NCBI RefSeq assembly: GCF_023736155.1
Contig: NZ_JAMLJJ010000005.1
Location: forward strand, 124,001-188,000
DNA length: 64,000 nt
DNA from: Larsenimonas salina
GTDB taxonomy: Bacteria > Pseudomonadota > Gammaproteobacteria > Pseudomonadales > Halomonadaceae
Reading direction: 5' to 3'
In this document: positions 44,369 to 52,745 of the stretch, in pieces
Numbering within the stretch: position 1 is the stretch's first letter
Layout of the letters: each line of letters starts with the position of its first letter
The notes under the pieces: model-generated
Databases searched by the model: none
What the model saw: the letters and a program-made list of their open reading frames with translations, nothing else
Told to the model about the DNA's origin: nothing
Translations under genes and position numbers: made by a program

Positions 44369-44641
44369 ATGGCCGGAGGATGGGCGCGCGATGGCGCCGT
44401 ACAGGACCAGATCGATGGCACGGTCGAGGATGGCATCGAAGAAGTGCGCAAGCGGTTGTCGGCGCATACCGGGCCGAGCCTCGAGTTCTGTGAAGAATGT
44501 GACGCCGAGATTCCAGCGGCCCGTCGAGAGGCAGTGCCGGGCGTGCGGTTTTGCATCGAATGTCAGAGTGCGCAGGATAAGCGTCAGACGCGTCACAGTG
44601 CCTACAATCGTCGCGGCAGCAAGGACAGCCAGCTTCGCTGA
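44369..44641 (+). CDS. ybiI: DksA/TraR-type zinc-finger protein YbiI
   Basis: A 90-residue protein with a C4 zinc finger: Cys41-x2-Cys44 and Cys62-x2-Cys65. The start MAGGWARDGAVQDQIDGTVEDGIE and end SAYNRRGSKDSQLR match E. coli YbiI nearly position for position as I remember it. Small DksA-like proteins can bind the RNA polymerase secondary channel, but the coiled coil here is short, so that role is uncertain. AAGGAG precedes the ATG. Confidence 0.93.
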   Translation: MAGGWARDGAVQDQIDGTVEDGIEEVRKRLSAHTGPSLEFCEECDAEIPAARREAVPGVRFCIECQSAQDKRQTRHSAYNRRGSKDSQLR

Positions 44642-44740
44642 GCGTCGATAACCGTGCGCTATCCGGTCGATGACTTGATAAGTCTGCTAATTGCTACCAT
44701 GCTCACGTCCATCAAGTGACTTGGACTGCATGGAGGCCGC

Positions 44741-45844
44741 ATGGCACACGACATCCTTTTTAAACCGCTCAAGGTTGGCGATATCACGCTTCCCAATCGC
44801 GTGCTGATGGCGCCCCTGACGCGCGCTCGCACCCCGGACATGGTACCGGGCGCACTTCAAGAGACGTATTACGGACAGCGGGCCACATCTGGGCTGATCA
44901 TCAGCGAGGCGACCAATATCTCGCCTACTGCGCGCGGCTATGTCTACACCCCCGGTATCTACACCGATGAACAGGAAGCCGGCTGGAAGGATGTGGTATC
45001 AGCAGTGCACGCCCACGGCGCGCACATAGCGATGCAGCTCTGGCACGTGGGGCGCGTGTCGCACGTAAGCGTTCAGCCTGACAATCAGGCCCCGCTCGCG
45101 CCGAGCGCCCTTCGTGGCGAAGGTGCGCAGGCGTTTATCGAATTCGAGGATGGCTCGTCCGGTCGCGCCGATGCCAGTACGCCCCGTGCGATTGAAACCG
45201 GCGAAATTCCCGGGCTGATTGATGAATATCGTCAGGCCGCGGTTCGCGCCAAGCGCGCCGGGTTTGATATGGTCGAAGTACATGCCGCCAACGCGTATCT
45301 CTTGCAGCAGTTCATGGCCACCGGGTCGAATCAGCGTACCGATGACTATGGCGGCTCGCTTGAAAACCGGGCGCGTCTACCGCTCGAGGTGGTCGATGCC
45401 GTATGTGAGGTATTCGGTCCGGGGCGTGTGGGACTTCGAATCTCGCCCTTCATCGAAATCTTTGGTCTGACCGACGATGAATCCGAGGAAATGGCCTTTT
45501 ACATGGCCGAGGAGCTCAACAAGCGCGGTATCGCGTATCTGCACGTCAACGAGCCGGATTGGGCCGGTGACGATATTCATCTGACAGATGAGTTTCGCGC
45601 CGCGTTGAGAGCGCGGTTCTCGAAGGGGGCCCTGTTCTTCTGCGGTCACTATACCGCCGAGCGCGCCGAGGATGTGATCGAGCGTGGCATTGCCGATGCA
45701 GCGGTCTTCGGACGTCCCTTCATTGCCAACCCGGATCTGCCCGAGCGCTTCCGGCGCGAGGCTACTCTCAACGAGCCGAACCCGGATACGTTCTACGGCG
45801 GTGGCGCAGAAGGCTACACCGACTATCCGTTCTTGATCGATTGA
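44741..45844 (+). CDS. nemA: Old yellow enzyme-family alkene reductase (NemA-like)
   Basis: FMN-containing ene-reductase of 367 residues that reduces activated alkenes, nitrate esters or N-ethylmaleimide. TIM-barrel blocks: LFKPLKVGDITLPNRVLMAPLTR, AMQLWHVGRVSH, EVHAANAYLLQQF with the His/Asn substrate pair, SNQRTDDYGGSLENRARLPLEV and AAVFGRPFIANPDLPERF. The physiological substrate is probably a reactive electrophile; a nitroreductive role is equally possible. Two consecutive hairpins follow. Confidence 0.92.
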   Translation: MAHDILFKPLKVGDITLPNRVLMAPLTRARTPDMVPGALQETYYGQRATSGLIISEATNISPTARGYVYTPGIYTDEQEAGWKDVVSAVHAHGAHIAMQLWHVGRVSHVSVQPDNQAPLAPSALRGEGAQAFIEFEDGSSGRADASTPRAIETGEIPGLIDEYRQAAVRAKRAGFDMVEVHAANAYLLQQFMATGSNQRTDDYGGSLENRARLPLEVVDAVCEVFGPGRVGLRISPFIEIFGLTDDESEEMAFYMAEELNKRGIAYLHVNEPDWAGDDIHLTDEFRAALRARFSKGALFFCGHYTAERAEDVIERGIADAAVFGRPFIANPDLPERFRREATLNEPNPDTFYGGGAEGYTDYPFLID

Positions 45845-45858
45845 CCTGGTTTTCGATC

Positions 45859-45915
45859 GGCTGATCGCGCGGCGATCAGCCAAGAAAAAGGCGACACACT
45901 GTGTCGCCTTTTTTG
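45859..45915 (+). terminator. Two tandem hairpins after nemA
   Basis: GGCTGATCGC (45859-45868) pairs with GCGATCAGCC across a GCG loop, then AAAAAGGCGACACA-C-TGTGTCGCC with TTTTTT forms a standard terminator (45884-45915). The second hairpin can also end the convergent fdhA transcript. Confidence 0.85.
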
Positions 45916-45944
45916 TAGCTCGGTATCGAACGTACCGGTCAGGC

Positions 45945-47135
45945 TTAGAGCTGGCCGTGCGGGTCGATGACGAACTTCTGAGCAGCACCACCGTCGAACG
46001 CGGCGTAGCCCTTGGGCGCGTCGTCCAGCGAAATGGTCTGAACGTTGACGGCCTTGCCGATCGGGGCGCGGTCGCGAAGGATAGCCTTCATCAGCTGGCG
46101 CTGATAGCGCATTGCCGGGGTCTGACCGGTGTGGAAAGACATGGCTTTTGCCCAGCCAAGACCGAATTTCATCGAGATGTTGCCGTGCTTGGCTTCTTCG
46201 CTCGATGCACCCGGATCTTCAGTGACGTACAGGCCCGGAATACCGACCTGACCGCCTGCCTGGGTAATTTCCATGGCGGCGTTAAGAACGGTCGCCGGCT
46301 GTTCATGGCTGTGGTTATGGCCATGGCAGTTGGCTTCGAAGCCGACCGCGTCGACGGCGCAATCCACTTCCGGAATGCCCAGCACGCTCTCGATCAGATC
46401 CGGCATGGACGCGTCCTGCTTGAGGTCGAGCCCTTCACAGCCAAAGCTGCGTGCCTGTTCAAGGCGCTTGTCGTTCATGTCGCCCACGATGACGCAGGAG
46501 GCGCCCAGAAGCTGTGCGGACATGGCGGCCGCCAGGCCGACTGGGCCCGCGCCTGCGATGTAAACGGTTGAACCAGGACGCACGCCCGCCATGTAGCAGC
46601 CATGGAAACCTGTCGGGAAGATGTCGGACAGCATGGTCAGGTCAAGGATCTTTTCCATGGCCTGTTCCTTGTCCGGGAACACCAGCAGCTGGAAGTCGGC
46701 ATACGGGACCATGACGTATTCGGCCTGACCGCCAACCCAGCCACCCATGTCAACGTAGCCGTAAGCGCCGCCGGCGCGATCGCCGTTAACATTGAGACAG
46801 ATGTGCGTATCGCCGCGGATACAGTTGCGGCAACGGCCGCAGGCGACGTTGAACGGGACGGATACGATATCGCCCTTGTTGACGAATTCGACATCACGAC
46901 CGCACTCGATAACCTCACCGGTGATTTCGTGACCGAGAACCAGGCCTTCAGGGGCCGTGGTACGACCGCGGACCATGTGCTGGTCGCTGCCGCAGATGTT
47001 GGTGGTCAGGACCTTGAGGATAACGCCGTGATGGCATTGACGGTTGCCCAGCGCCAGTTCGGGAAAGGGAATGGACTCGACGTTAACCTTTCCGGCGCCG
47101 CGAAAGACAACGCCTCGGTTGGCGGGTGATGACAT
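45945..47135 (-). CDS. fdhA: Glutathione-independent formaldehyde dehydrogenase
   Basis: Zinc alcohol-dehydrogenase-family enzyme of 396 residues that oxidises formaldehyde to formate without added glutathione, with tightly bound NAD+, as in Pseudomonas putida. Catalytic zinc ligands Cys48 (TNICGSDQH), His69 and Glu70 (GHEITGEV); structural zinc Cys99, Cys102, Cys105 and Cys113. Rossmann motif VYIAGAGPVGLAAA; the stretch EANCHGHNHSHEQPATVLNAAMEIT is the long insertion loop of this group. A detoxification role is inferred; substrate oxidation of other aldehydes is possible. Confidence 0.93.
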   Translation of the reverse strand: MSSPANRGVVFRGAGKVNVESIPFPELALGNRQCHHGVILKVLTTNICGSDQHMVRGRTTAPEGLVLGHEITGEVIECGRDVEFVNKGDIVSVPFNVACGRCRNCIRGDTHICLNVNGDRAGGAYGYVDMGGWVGGQAEYVMVPYADFQLLVFPDKEQAMEKILDLTMLSDIFPTGFHGCYMAGVRPGSTVYIAGAGPVGLAAAMSAQLLGASCVIVGDMNDKRLEQARSFGCEGLDLKQDASMPDLIESVLGIPEVDCAVDAVGFEANCHGHNHSHEQPATVLNAAMEITQAGGQVGIPGLYVTEDPGASSEEAKHGNISMKFGLGWAKAMSFHTGQTPAMRYQRQLMKAILRDRAPIGKAVNVQTISLDDAPKGYAAFDGGAAQKFVIDPHGQL

Positions 47136-47405
47136 GGCGTGCTCTCCTAATTTTTATGAACGACCTCGGCGATCTCGACGGGCCAAGGCCGGTTCAGCAT
47201 AGGAGCGACTGGGGTAGGCACCTTTCTGTTTGCGACAGTTTGACGGCAAAAAACGACACTGTGCGACTAAAAGAGGAGAACGAACTGGCGACATGGAAAT
47301 GTAAGTCATGCGCATCCCGGGCTGGTCGCCGACCGTCACGAACCGCTATGCTGTAAGGCAAGCCGCTGTCTTGCGGCCTGACAATGACGCAAAGGAGTAC
47401 AGTTC

Positions 47406-47870
47406 ATGCAGATCAGAACGTTGCTGGCGGGGGTTGCCATGACCGCCGTGCTCGCAGGGTGTGCGACGTCGGGCTCTCAGTCCACAAGCCAGGAAGAGCG
47501 CGTTCAGACCGCCGAGTATCAAGGGACCCTTCCTTGCCGTAACTGCGACGGAATCGAGCTTACCGTCGATCTCAAGGGCACAGAGCAGGCTCAGGCCGCC
47601 GAGCGCACCTTTTCACTCGATGCTGAATACCTGAACCATCCCCAGAATCCGCCCAAGGAGCATTACGAGGGCAACTGGGACATGATTTCCGGCACGCAGT
47701 CCAACCCGGACGCAACGGTGTATGAGCTGACGCCGAACGGCGAAGGCCAGGTGTATTACTTCCTGAAGGTCGACCCGAACACGCTGGAGCTGATCGATCC
47801 ACAGCTGCGCAAGTTCGAAAATGGCCAGACTCTCCAGCTCAAGCGGCAGCAGGCCAGCGCGGCGCAGTAA
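47406..47870 (+). CDS. NlpE-like lipoprotein
   Basis: A 154-residue outer-membrane lipoprotein with signal peptide ending LAGC (Cys19). The region YQGTLPCRNCDGIELTVDL carries the Cys44-x2-Cys47 pair of the N-terminal NlpE domain, which senses envelope or copper stress in E. coli. The C-terminal OB-fold half of full-length NlpE is missing, so this is the short single-domain form common in other gammaproteobacteria. Stress signalling to Cpx is not proven here. A strong terminator follows. Confidence 0.82.
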   Translation: MQIRTLLAGVAMTAVLAGCATSGSQSTSQEERVQTAEYQGTLPCRNCDGIELTVDLKGTEQAQAAERTFSLDAEYLNHPQNPPKEHYEGNWDMISGTQSNPDATVYELTPNGEGQVYYFLKVDPNTLELIDPQLRKFENGQTLQLKRQQASAAQ

Positions 47871-47895
47871 GTCGTGCAGGGTTGCTATACGCTCC

Positions 47896-47919
47896 AAGGC
47901 GCCTTCGGGCGCCTTTTTT
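47896..47919 (+). terminator. Intrinsic terminator after NlpE-like gene
   Basis: GGCGCC TTCG GGCGCC TTTTTT, a compact stem with the stabilising TTCG loop, separating it from radA. Confidence 0.9.
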
Positions 47920-47964
47920 GACTCACGACGTTAAAGAAGAGCCCGTTTCGACCGGGGAAAGTGA

Positions 47965-49344
47965 ATGGCCAAGGCAAAAAGTGCGTTCGTGTGCACCGAG
48001 TGCGGTGCGGAATATTCCAAATGGCAGGGGCAATGTTCCAATTGCCGCGAATGGAACACGCTGACAGAGCTGCGTCTCTCCGCGTCTCCGGCACGCAGTG
48101 GCGGTAGCTCCGCAAGCGCGGGGCGTTCAGGCTATGCCGGAAGCCTGTCATCAAATGTGACCGACCTGGCACAGGTCGATCTGAGCGAGGTGCCCCGGTT
48201 CAGCTCCACGTTCGGTGAGTTTGACCGCGTGCTGGGAGGCGGGTTGGTACCGGGGTCGGCCGTCCTGCTCGGCGGAAGCCCGGGTGCCGGAAAATCGACG
48301 CTGCTTTTGCAGACCGCCTGTGCGCTTGCTCAGGGCAAGAAGGTGCTTTACGTGACCGGTGAGGAGTCGCTTTCGCAGGTCGCCATGCGGGCGCATCGGC
48401 TCAAGCTCCCGACCCAGGGGCTCAAGATGCTGGGAGAAACCAGCGTCGAGACCATCCTTGCAACGGCCGAGCGCGAGACGCCGGACGTTTTGATCATCGA
48501 CTCGATTCAGACGATGCATCTTGAAGACGTCTCCTCCGCGCCGGGTGGCGTGGCGCAGGTGCGCGAATCCGCAGCGGCCCTGACCCGCTTTGCCAAACAG
48601 AGCAGCACGGTGCTGTTGCTGGTGGGGCACGTCACCAAGGACGGTACGCTTGCCGGGCCGAAAGTGCTCGAGCACATGATCGACGCCTCGCTTTTGCTGG
48701 AGGGCGGCGCCGACTCACGTTTTCGAACGCTTCGCGGGCACAAGAACCGATTTGGTGCTGTCAACGAGCTCGGTGTGTTCGCGATGCTTGAGCACGGGCT
48801 CAAGGAAGTGAAAAACCCAAGTGCCATTTTCCTGTCGCGCGGGGAAGAGCAGGCGCCCGGCAGCGTGGTCATGGTGGTGTGGGAAGGCACGCGCCCACTT
48901 CTGGTCGAAGTGCAGGCCCTGCTCGATGAGTCAGCACTTGGTAATCCGCGGCGAGTCTCGGTCGGTATGGACAGCCAGCGTCTGGCCATGTTGCTGGCGG
49001 TGCTTCACAAGCACGGTGGGCTCTTTACTGGTGACCAGGACGTGTTCGTTAATGTGGTCGGCGGGGTCAAGGTGCTGGAAACCAGTGCCGACTTGGCGGT
49101 GCTGCTCGCGATCGTCTCCAGTCTCAAGAATACGCCGCTGCCGCGAGAGTTGGTGGTGTTCGGCGAAGTGGGGCTTTCAGGTGAGATCCGGCCGGTGCCG
49201 AGCGGCCAGGAGCGACTGATCGAGGCCGCCAAGCACGGGTTTACCCGCGCCATCGCACCGAACGCCAATGTGCCCAAGAAGCGGCCTGAAGGGATGGAGG
49301 TCGTCGCCGTAGATAAACTTATGCAAGCCATCGATGCCCTGTAA
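47965..49344 (+). CDS. radA: DNA repair protein RadA (Sms)
   Basis: RecA-like DNA branch-migration ATPase of 459 residues, cytoplasmic. N-terminal zinc finger CTECGAEYSKWQGQCSNCREW (four cysteines), Walker A GGSPGAGKST near residue 100, Walker B DVLIIDSIQ, the RadA-specific KNRFG motif in RGHKNRFGAVNELGVF, and a C-terminal Lon-like domain (VFVNVVGGVKVLETSADLAVLLAI). Stands alone between terminator and selD, with its own ribosome site. Function is well established in related bacteria. Confidence 0.96.
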   Translation: MAKAKSAFVCTECGAEYSKWQGQCSNCREWNTLTELRLSASPARSGGSSASAGRSGYAGSLSSNVTDLAQVDLSEVPRFSSTFGEFDRVLGGGLVPGSAVLLGGSPGAGKSTLLLQTACALAQGKKVLYVTGEESLSQVAMRAHRLKLPTQGLKMLGETSVETILATAERETPDVLIIDSIQTMHLEDVSSAPGGVAQVRESAAALTRFAKQSSTVLLLVGHVTKDGTLAGPKVLEHMIDASLLLEGGADSRFRTLRGHKNRFGAVNELGVFAMLEHGLKEVKNPSAIFLSRGEEQAPGSVVMVVWEGTRPLLVEVQALLDESALGNPRRVSVGMDSQRLAMLLAVLHKHGGLFTGDQDVFVNVVGGVKVLETSADLAVLLAIVSSLKNTPLPRELVVFGEVGLSGEIRPVPSGQERLIEAAKHGFTRAIAPNANVPKKRPEGMEVVAVDKLMQAIDAL

Positions 49345-49454
49345 CGCTTCGGCATGGCTTGACTCACTCGAGCCGACGTACACTTGCGCCGATGCTATTA
49401 TCTAGTGAAACACTCTGTGCACCGCGTGGATGCGGTACGCCATAAGGACCGATT

Positions 49455-50495
49455 ATGACTTCCATTCGCTTGACGCAGTACAGCCAAGGTGCCGGCAGTG
49501 GCTGCAAGGTGGCTCCTGACGTTCTGGACTCGATTCTTGCCAATGCAGGCCCCGGCGCCATCAATAGCCAGCTGATCGTCGGTAACCAGGGTCACGAAGA
49601 CGCCGCCGTCTTTGATCTCGGCACGGGCCAGGGCCTGGTCTCGACCACCGATTTCTTCATGCCGATCGTCGACGATCCGTTCGATTTCGGGCGTATCGCT
49701 GCGACCAACGCCATGAGCGATGTCTACGCCATGGGCGGCAAGCCATTCATGGCGCTGGGAATTCTTTGCTGGCCGCTGTCGAAACTGCCGGCGAAGATCG
49801 CAGGCGACGTTGTCTCGGGCGCGCAGACCGTTTGCCGCGAGCTTGGGGTGGCGCTGTCCGGTGGGCATTCGATTGATACGGCCGAGCCGATCTTCGGGCT
49901 TTCGGTCAACGGCATGGTTCCGCTTGAAAATCTAAAGCGCAACATGGGTGCCAAACCTGGCGACAAGCTGTATCTGACCAAGCCTATCGGTACCGGCCTT
50001 TTGACCGAAGCCGAGCGCAAGGGCGGTCTTGATCCGGGCCACCGCGGCCTTGCCACCGAAACGATGCTCAAGCCCAACCGCATCGGTGAAGCGCTGGGGC
50101 GCATCAAGGGTGTCAACGCCATGACCGACGTCTCCGGCTTCGGGCTTGCGGGCCATCTGGAAGAGATGTGTCGAGGCAGCGGCGTGCAGGCGCGCATCGA
50201 ATTCAACAAGGTGCCCCGCATCAAGGTGGCCGAGGGCTATCGCCGGCAAGGCATCGTGCCGGAAGCGACCGCACGCAACCGCAACGCGCTTGGCAAGGCG
50301 CTGAATCAGATGGACGACGCACATTGGCAGTGGCTGTGCGACCCGCAGACCTCCGGCGGACTTTTGGTCGCGGTTGACCCGGCCTGGGACGACGATGTCG
50401 AGCGTTTGGGGCGTGAGTACGGCATGACCCTCGAGCCGTTCGGAGAGTGCCTGAGTGCCAAGGAGGGGGCGCCGACGATCTCGGTCGTGGGATAA
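49455..50495 (+). CDS. selD: SelD-like selenophosphate synthetase with Ser in place of catalytic Cys
   Basis: A 346-residue member of the SelD/AIRS family, aligned along its whole length with E. coli SelD (STTDFFMPIVDDPFDFGRIAATNAMSD, SGGHSIDTAEPIFGL, DPQTSGGLL). SelD makes selenophosphate from selenide and ATP for selenocysteine and 2-selenouridine. In E. coli the loop reads YSHGAGCGCK, with Cys17 essential and Cys19 dispensable; here it reads YSQGAGSGCK, so Ser15 replaces the essential Cys and Cys17 corresponds to the dispensable one, with Lys18 kept. No selenouridine synthase (mnmH/selU), selA or selB is adjacent. Either the enzyme is inactive, uses the other Cys, or has taken another role. 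Confidence 0.88.
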   Translation: MTSIRLTQYSQGAGSGCKVAPDVLDSILANAGPGAINSQLIVGNQGHEDAAVFDLGTGQGLVSTTDFFMPIVDDPFDFGRIAATNAMSDVYAMGGKPFMALGILCWPLSKLPAKIAGDVVSGAQTVCRELGVALSGGHSIDTAEPIFGLSVNGMVPLENLKRNMGAKPGDKLYLTKPIGTGLLTEAERKGGLDPGHRGLATETMLKPNRIGEALGRIKGVNAMTDVSGFGLAGHLEEMCRGSGVQARIEFNKVPRIKVAEGYRRQGIVPEATARNRNALGKALNQMDDAHWQWLCDPQTSGGLLVAVDPAWDDDVERLGREYGMTLEPFGECLSAKEGAPTISVVG

Positions 50496-50509
50496 CGCCT
50501 GAGCCTTTC

Positions 50510-50536
50510 AAAAACGCCCCGAATTCGGGGCGTTTT
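50510..50536. terminator. Bidirectional terminator between selD and GATase-like gene
   Basis: AAAAACGCCCC GAATTC GGGGCGTTTTTT; strong stem with A and T flanks between convergent genes. Confidence 0.9.
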
Positions 50537-50569
50537 TTATGCGTCAGGACAAGCGGTTTACGGGGGCGC

Positions 50570-51253
50570 TCAATCGATCAGCTCGTTGAGCCAGGCGAGC
50601 ATCAGCCGGTCGAGAATCGGGGCCAGCCGGTCAAAGCGCTTGCCGATATCCAGTGCGTCCGCCTCGAATTGAGTATAGGGACCTTCGATTGCGGTCTTGG
50701 CGTTGTACTGCGCGCGTGCCCAGGCCGGCGTGGCCTCGGGATGGCCCTGCAGGGCGATGACTCGGTTGTAGTCCCAGCTAAAGCCCTGAACCGGGCTTGC
50801 CGTGCTCGCGCCGATGGGCGTGCACCCCTCCGGCAGGCCGAACACGCGCTCGCGCCATTGAAACAGATCGAACGTTTCCGGCAGCGGCAGCGCACAGTCT
50901 TCGTGGCGCGTAACGGTATGCCAACCGATTTCAGGGGATGCGGCCGGTGAGACCACGGCGCCGAGTTGTTCGGCGATGAGTTCAGCGCCAAGGCCAAGGC
51001 CAAGCAGGGGCTTGTTGCTTTTGAGGATGCGATCGATCAACTGCCGTTCGCGTTTTGACCACCCAAGCTGTGCGTCGCCGCTGACCGGTGACGGTCCACC
51101 CAGTACGACCAGCGCATCGAAATTGCTTGGGCGTGGCGGCACTTCGTCTTTATGAAGTTCGCAGACGTTGTAGCTGTGTCCCATGCCCGTCAGCCAGTCA
51201 GCCAGCCGCGCAGGTGCATCTTCGTCGCTATGCTGTAGGAAATAGATGTGCAT
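50570..51253 (-). CDS. Class I glutamine-amidotransferase-like protein lacking the nucleophile Cys
   Basis: A 227-residue protein with the GuaA-N/YfeJ-type fold: FDALVVLGGPSPVSGD near residues 45-60, then the nucleophile elbow reads LLGLGLGAELIA. Residue 87, which is Cys in active amidotransferases (GICLGAQ), is Gly. The later His-Glu pair is kept in ALQGHPEATP. Loss of Cys with retention of the pocket suggests a binding or degraded enzyme, not glutamine hydrolysis. The Pfam-like family also includes uncharacterised proteins next to various metabolic genes. Convergent with selD. Confidence 0.8.
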   Translation of the reverse strand: MHIYFLQHSDEDAPARLADWLTGMGHSYNVCELHKDEVPPRPSNFDALVVLGGPSPVSGDAQLGWSKRERQLIDRILKSNKPLLGLGLGAELIAEQLGAVVSPAASPEIGWHTVTRHEDCALPLPETFDLFQWRERVFGLPEGCTPIGASTASPVQGFSWDYNRVIALQGHPEATPAWARAQYNAKTAIEGPYTQFEADALDIGKRFDRLAPILDRLMLAWLNELID

Positions 51254-51303
51254 GATTCCCTCATGGTGAAAACAGCGAGTGCGTTAATTTAGCGGAGGAA
51301 CCG

Positions 51304-51597
51304 GTGAAAGAGGCGTTAAAAGAACAGGTTACCACGGTCATGGCGCGCATACCCCAGGGCCGGGTCACGACCTACGGCACCATCGCCAGGATGACTGAAG
51401 GCGCGACGGCCCGCTCGGTCGGCTATGTGCTCAGAACGCTGCCGGCCGGGCATGACTTGCCGTGGTTTCGTATCGTGCGCTCTGGCGGCATCCTGGCCGA
51501 CCACGGTGGTGCGGATGATCAGCGTCGACGCCTGCAGGACGAAGGCATTGTCTTTGATGAGCGCGGGCGTATTCCGGCGCGTTTTTTCTGGCCGTGA
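51304..51597 (+). CDS. Alkyltransferase-like protein (Atl)
   Basis: A 97-residue DNA-binding protein related to the C-terminal domain of O6-alkylguanine-DNA methyltransferase. IPQGRVTTYGTIARM and ARSVGYVLRTL are the helix-turn-helix part. The active site is LPWFRIV with Trp54 where repair enzymes have Cys in PCHR; this matches bacterial Atl (E. coli YbaZ reads PWQR). Such proteins flag alkylated bases for nucleotide excision repair. The start is a GTG with GGAGGAA 5 bases upstream. Divergent from the GATase-like gene. Confidence 0.9.
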   Translation: MKEALKEQVTTVMARIPQGRVTTYGTIARMTEGATARSVGYVLRTLPAGHDLPWFRIVRSGGILADHGGADDQRRRLQDEGIVFDERGRIPARFFWP

Positions 51598-51627
51598 ACC
51601 AGGCGTGAACAGAGGCAATGCCTTCAT

Positions 51628-51987
51628 TCAAACGCGCTCGGTACGGTAGGCAAGCCAGTCTCCGTGGGGTAACGGCCGTGCCGTGTCAGGAAGGGCATCG
51701 AAGCGGTAGTACCAGGCCTTGCCGTAAGGCGTTGAAAGGGTCGTGGCACGCGTCATGGCACCGTGTGCCAGATGCTGGTCGAGCCAGGCCAGATGCGCAT
51801 CACTCAAGGTGTATACTTCCCCTTCGATGGCAATGTTGCCGGGTTCGAACAGCGCGGTTTCCTGCGGGGTTTCGAACAAACGAAATCGAGGTCGTGTGCG
51901 GTGATGGCCCAGCAGGCGGGCACCGTCCAGCAGGTGGTGGTTCGGTGCGCTTCTAAGGCAGTCGGCGTAGGCGAACAGGCGCGGCAT
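51628..51987 (-). CDS. Gamma-glutamylcyclotransferase-fold (AIG2-like) protein
   Basis: A 119-residue small cytoplasmic protein. LFAYADCLRSAPNHHLLDGARLLGHHRTRPRFRLF resembles the nucleoside/gamma-glutamyl binding strand-loop of GGCT proteins (typical VYGTLRxG), and IEGEVYTLSDAHLAWLDQHL matches the second block with the catalytic Glu position in GEVY. The first block departs from the canonical YGSN/YGTL motif, so enzyme activity is uncertain. The ATG at 51987 has AAGGAGC 6 bases upstream; the longer frame to 52083 is not supported. Divergent from yjaG by 104 bases. Confidence 0.75.
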   Translation of the reverse strand: MPRLFAYADCLRSAPNHHLLDGARLLGHHRTRPRFRLFETPQETALFEPGNIAIEGEVYTLSDAHLAWLDQHLAHGAMTRATTLSTPYGKAWYYRFDALPDTARPLPHGDWLAYRTERV

Positions 51988-52091
51988 GAGCGCTCCTTGA
52001 GCAACAGTGCGATGTGCCACAAAGCTAGCATATTTGTCGAGCGGGCGCGGCGGATGGCCCGATCGACCCCAACGCGGAATCAAGGCAGAAA

Positions 52092-52679
52092 ATGGACACC
52101 ATGAACGTTACCGAGCACGCGGCCACCCGTATCCGTGCGTTGAGTGATTCTCAAGCGTTGGCGCTGGCCGCGGCGCTTTGCGAGCGAATGCTGCCGAACT
52201 ACGGCCTTTATACCGAGCTGACCGGGCAGGGGGATATGCATCGCGTTCGCGTGATGATGGATCTGATCTGGGAGCAGTTGGGCCCGAGCCAGGCTCGAAT
52301 CGATTTCGAGCGTCAGAGCGAAAAGCTCGAGGAGCTTGAGCCGGACATCGATCACGACGATAGCCTTGGGGCTCGTCTTGCGCTTGAGACGACCATGGCG
52401 CTTTCAAGCTGTTTCGATGGTCTTCAAAAATCGCGCCCGATCGACAGCGCCATGGAAGTCGCCCAGCTTTCAAGTGCGGGCGTTGCGCGGTTTCTCGAGT
52501 TGAGCCGTGACGCAGACGATGACGCCGATTTGACTCAGGAGCCCCTGATGCAGGATGAGCAGGCGTTTCTGGAGGCCGTTCTCGATCAGATCGAGGCGGG
52601 GCTTGATCAAGAGCAGCTCAAGGCCGTGAAGCGCCTTGCTCGCAACGATGGCGTCAGTAACGTGGGTGTGGCGCTTTAA
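52092..52679 (+). CDS. yjaG: DUF416 protein YjaG
   Basis: A 195-residue cytoplasmic all-helical protein. The opening ALALAAALCERMLPNYGLYTELTGQGD, the VMMDLIWEQL block and the C-terminal DGVSNVGVAL match E. coli YjaG (DUF416) in order and spacing as I recall it. No catalytic residues are evident; function is unknown, with a regulatory or partner-binding role inferred. AAGG precedes the ATG at 52092; a second ATG at 52101 is possible. Confidence 0.85.
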   Translation: MDTMNVTEHAATRIRALSDSQALALAAALCERMLPNYGLYTELTGQGDMHRVRVMMDLIWEQLGPSQARIDFERQSEKLEELEPDIDHDDSLGARLALETTMALSSCFDGLQKSRPIDSAMEVAQLSSAGVARFLELSRDADDDADLTQEPLMQDEQAFLEAVLDQIEAGLDQEQLKAVKRLARNDGVSNVGVAL

Positions 52680-52695
52680 TCAGGGCGTCGGGTGA

Positions 52696-52720
52696 GGCGC
52701 AAAGGTTTGGTCTTTGCGCC
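52696..52720. terminator. Hairpin between yjaG and hisF
   Basis: GGCGCAAAG, 7-base loop GTTTGGT, CTTTGCGCC. Located between convergent genes; perfect 9-bp stem, weak T run. Confidence 0.55.
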
Positions 52721-52745
52721 CCTGACTCGAGACGGTCAGTGACCC

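Noticed and set aside
51304..51597. Alkyltransferase-like protein as a broken repair methyltransferase
   Set aside because: Trp in place of Cys is the defining feature of the Atl subfamily, so this is not a loss-of-function event.
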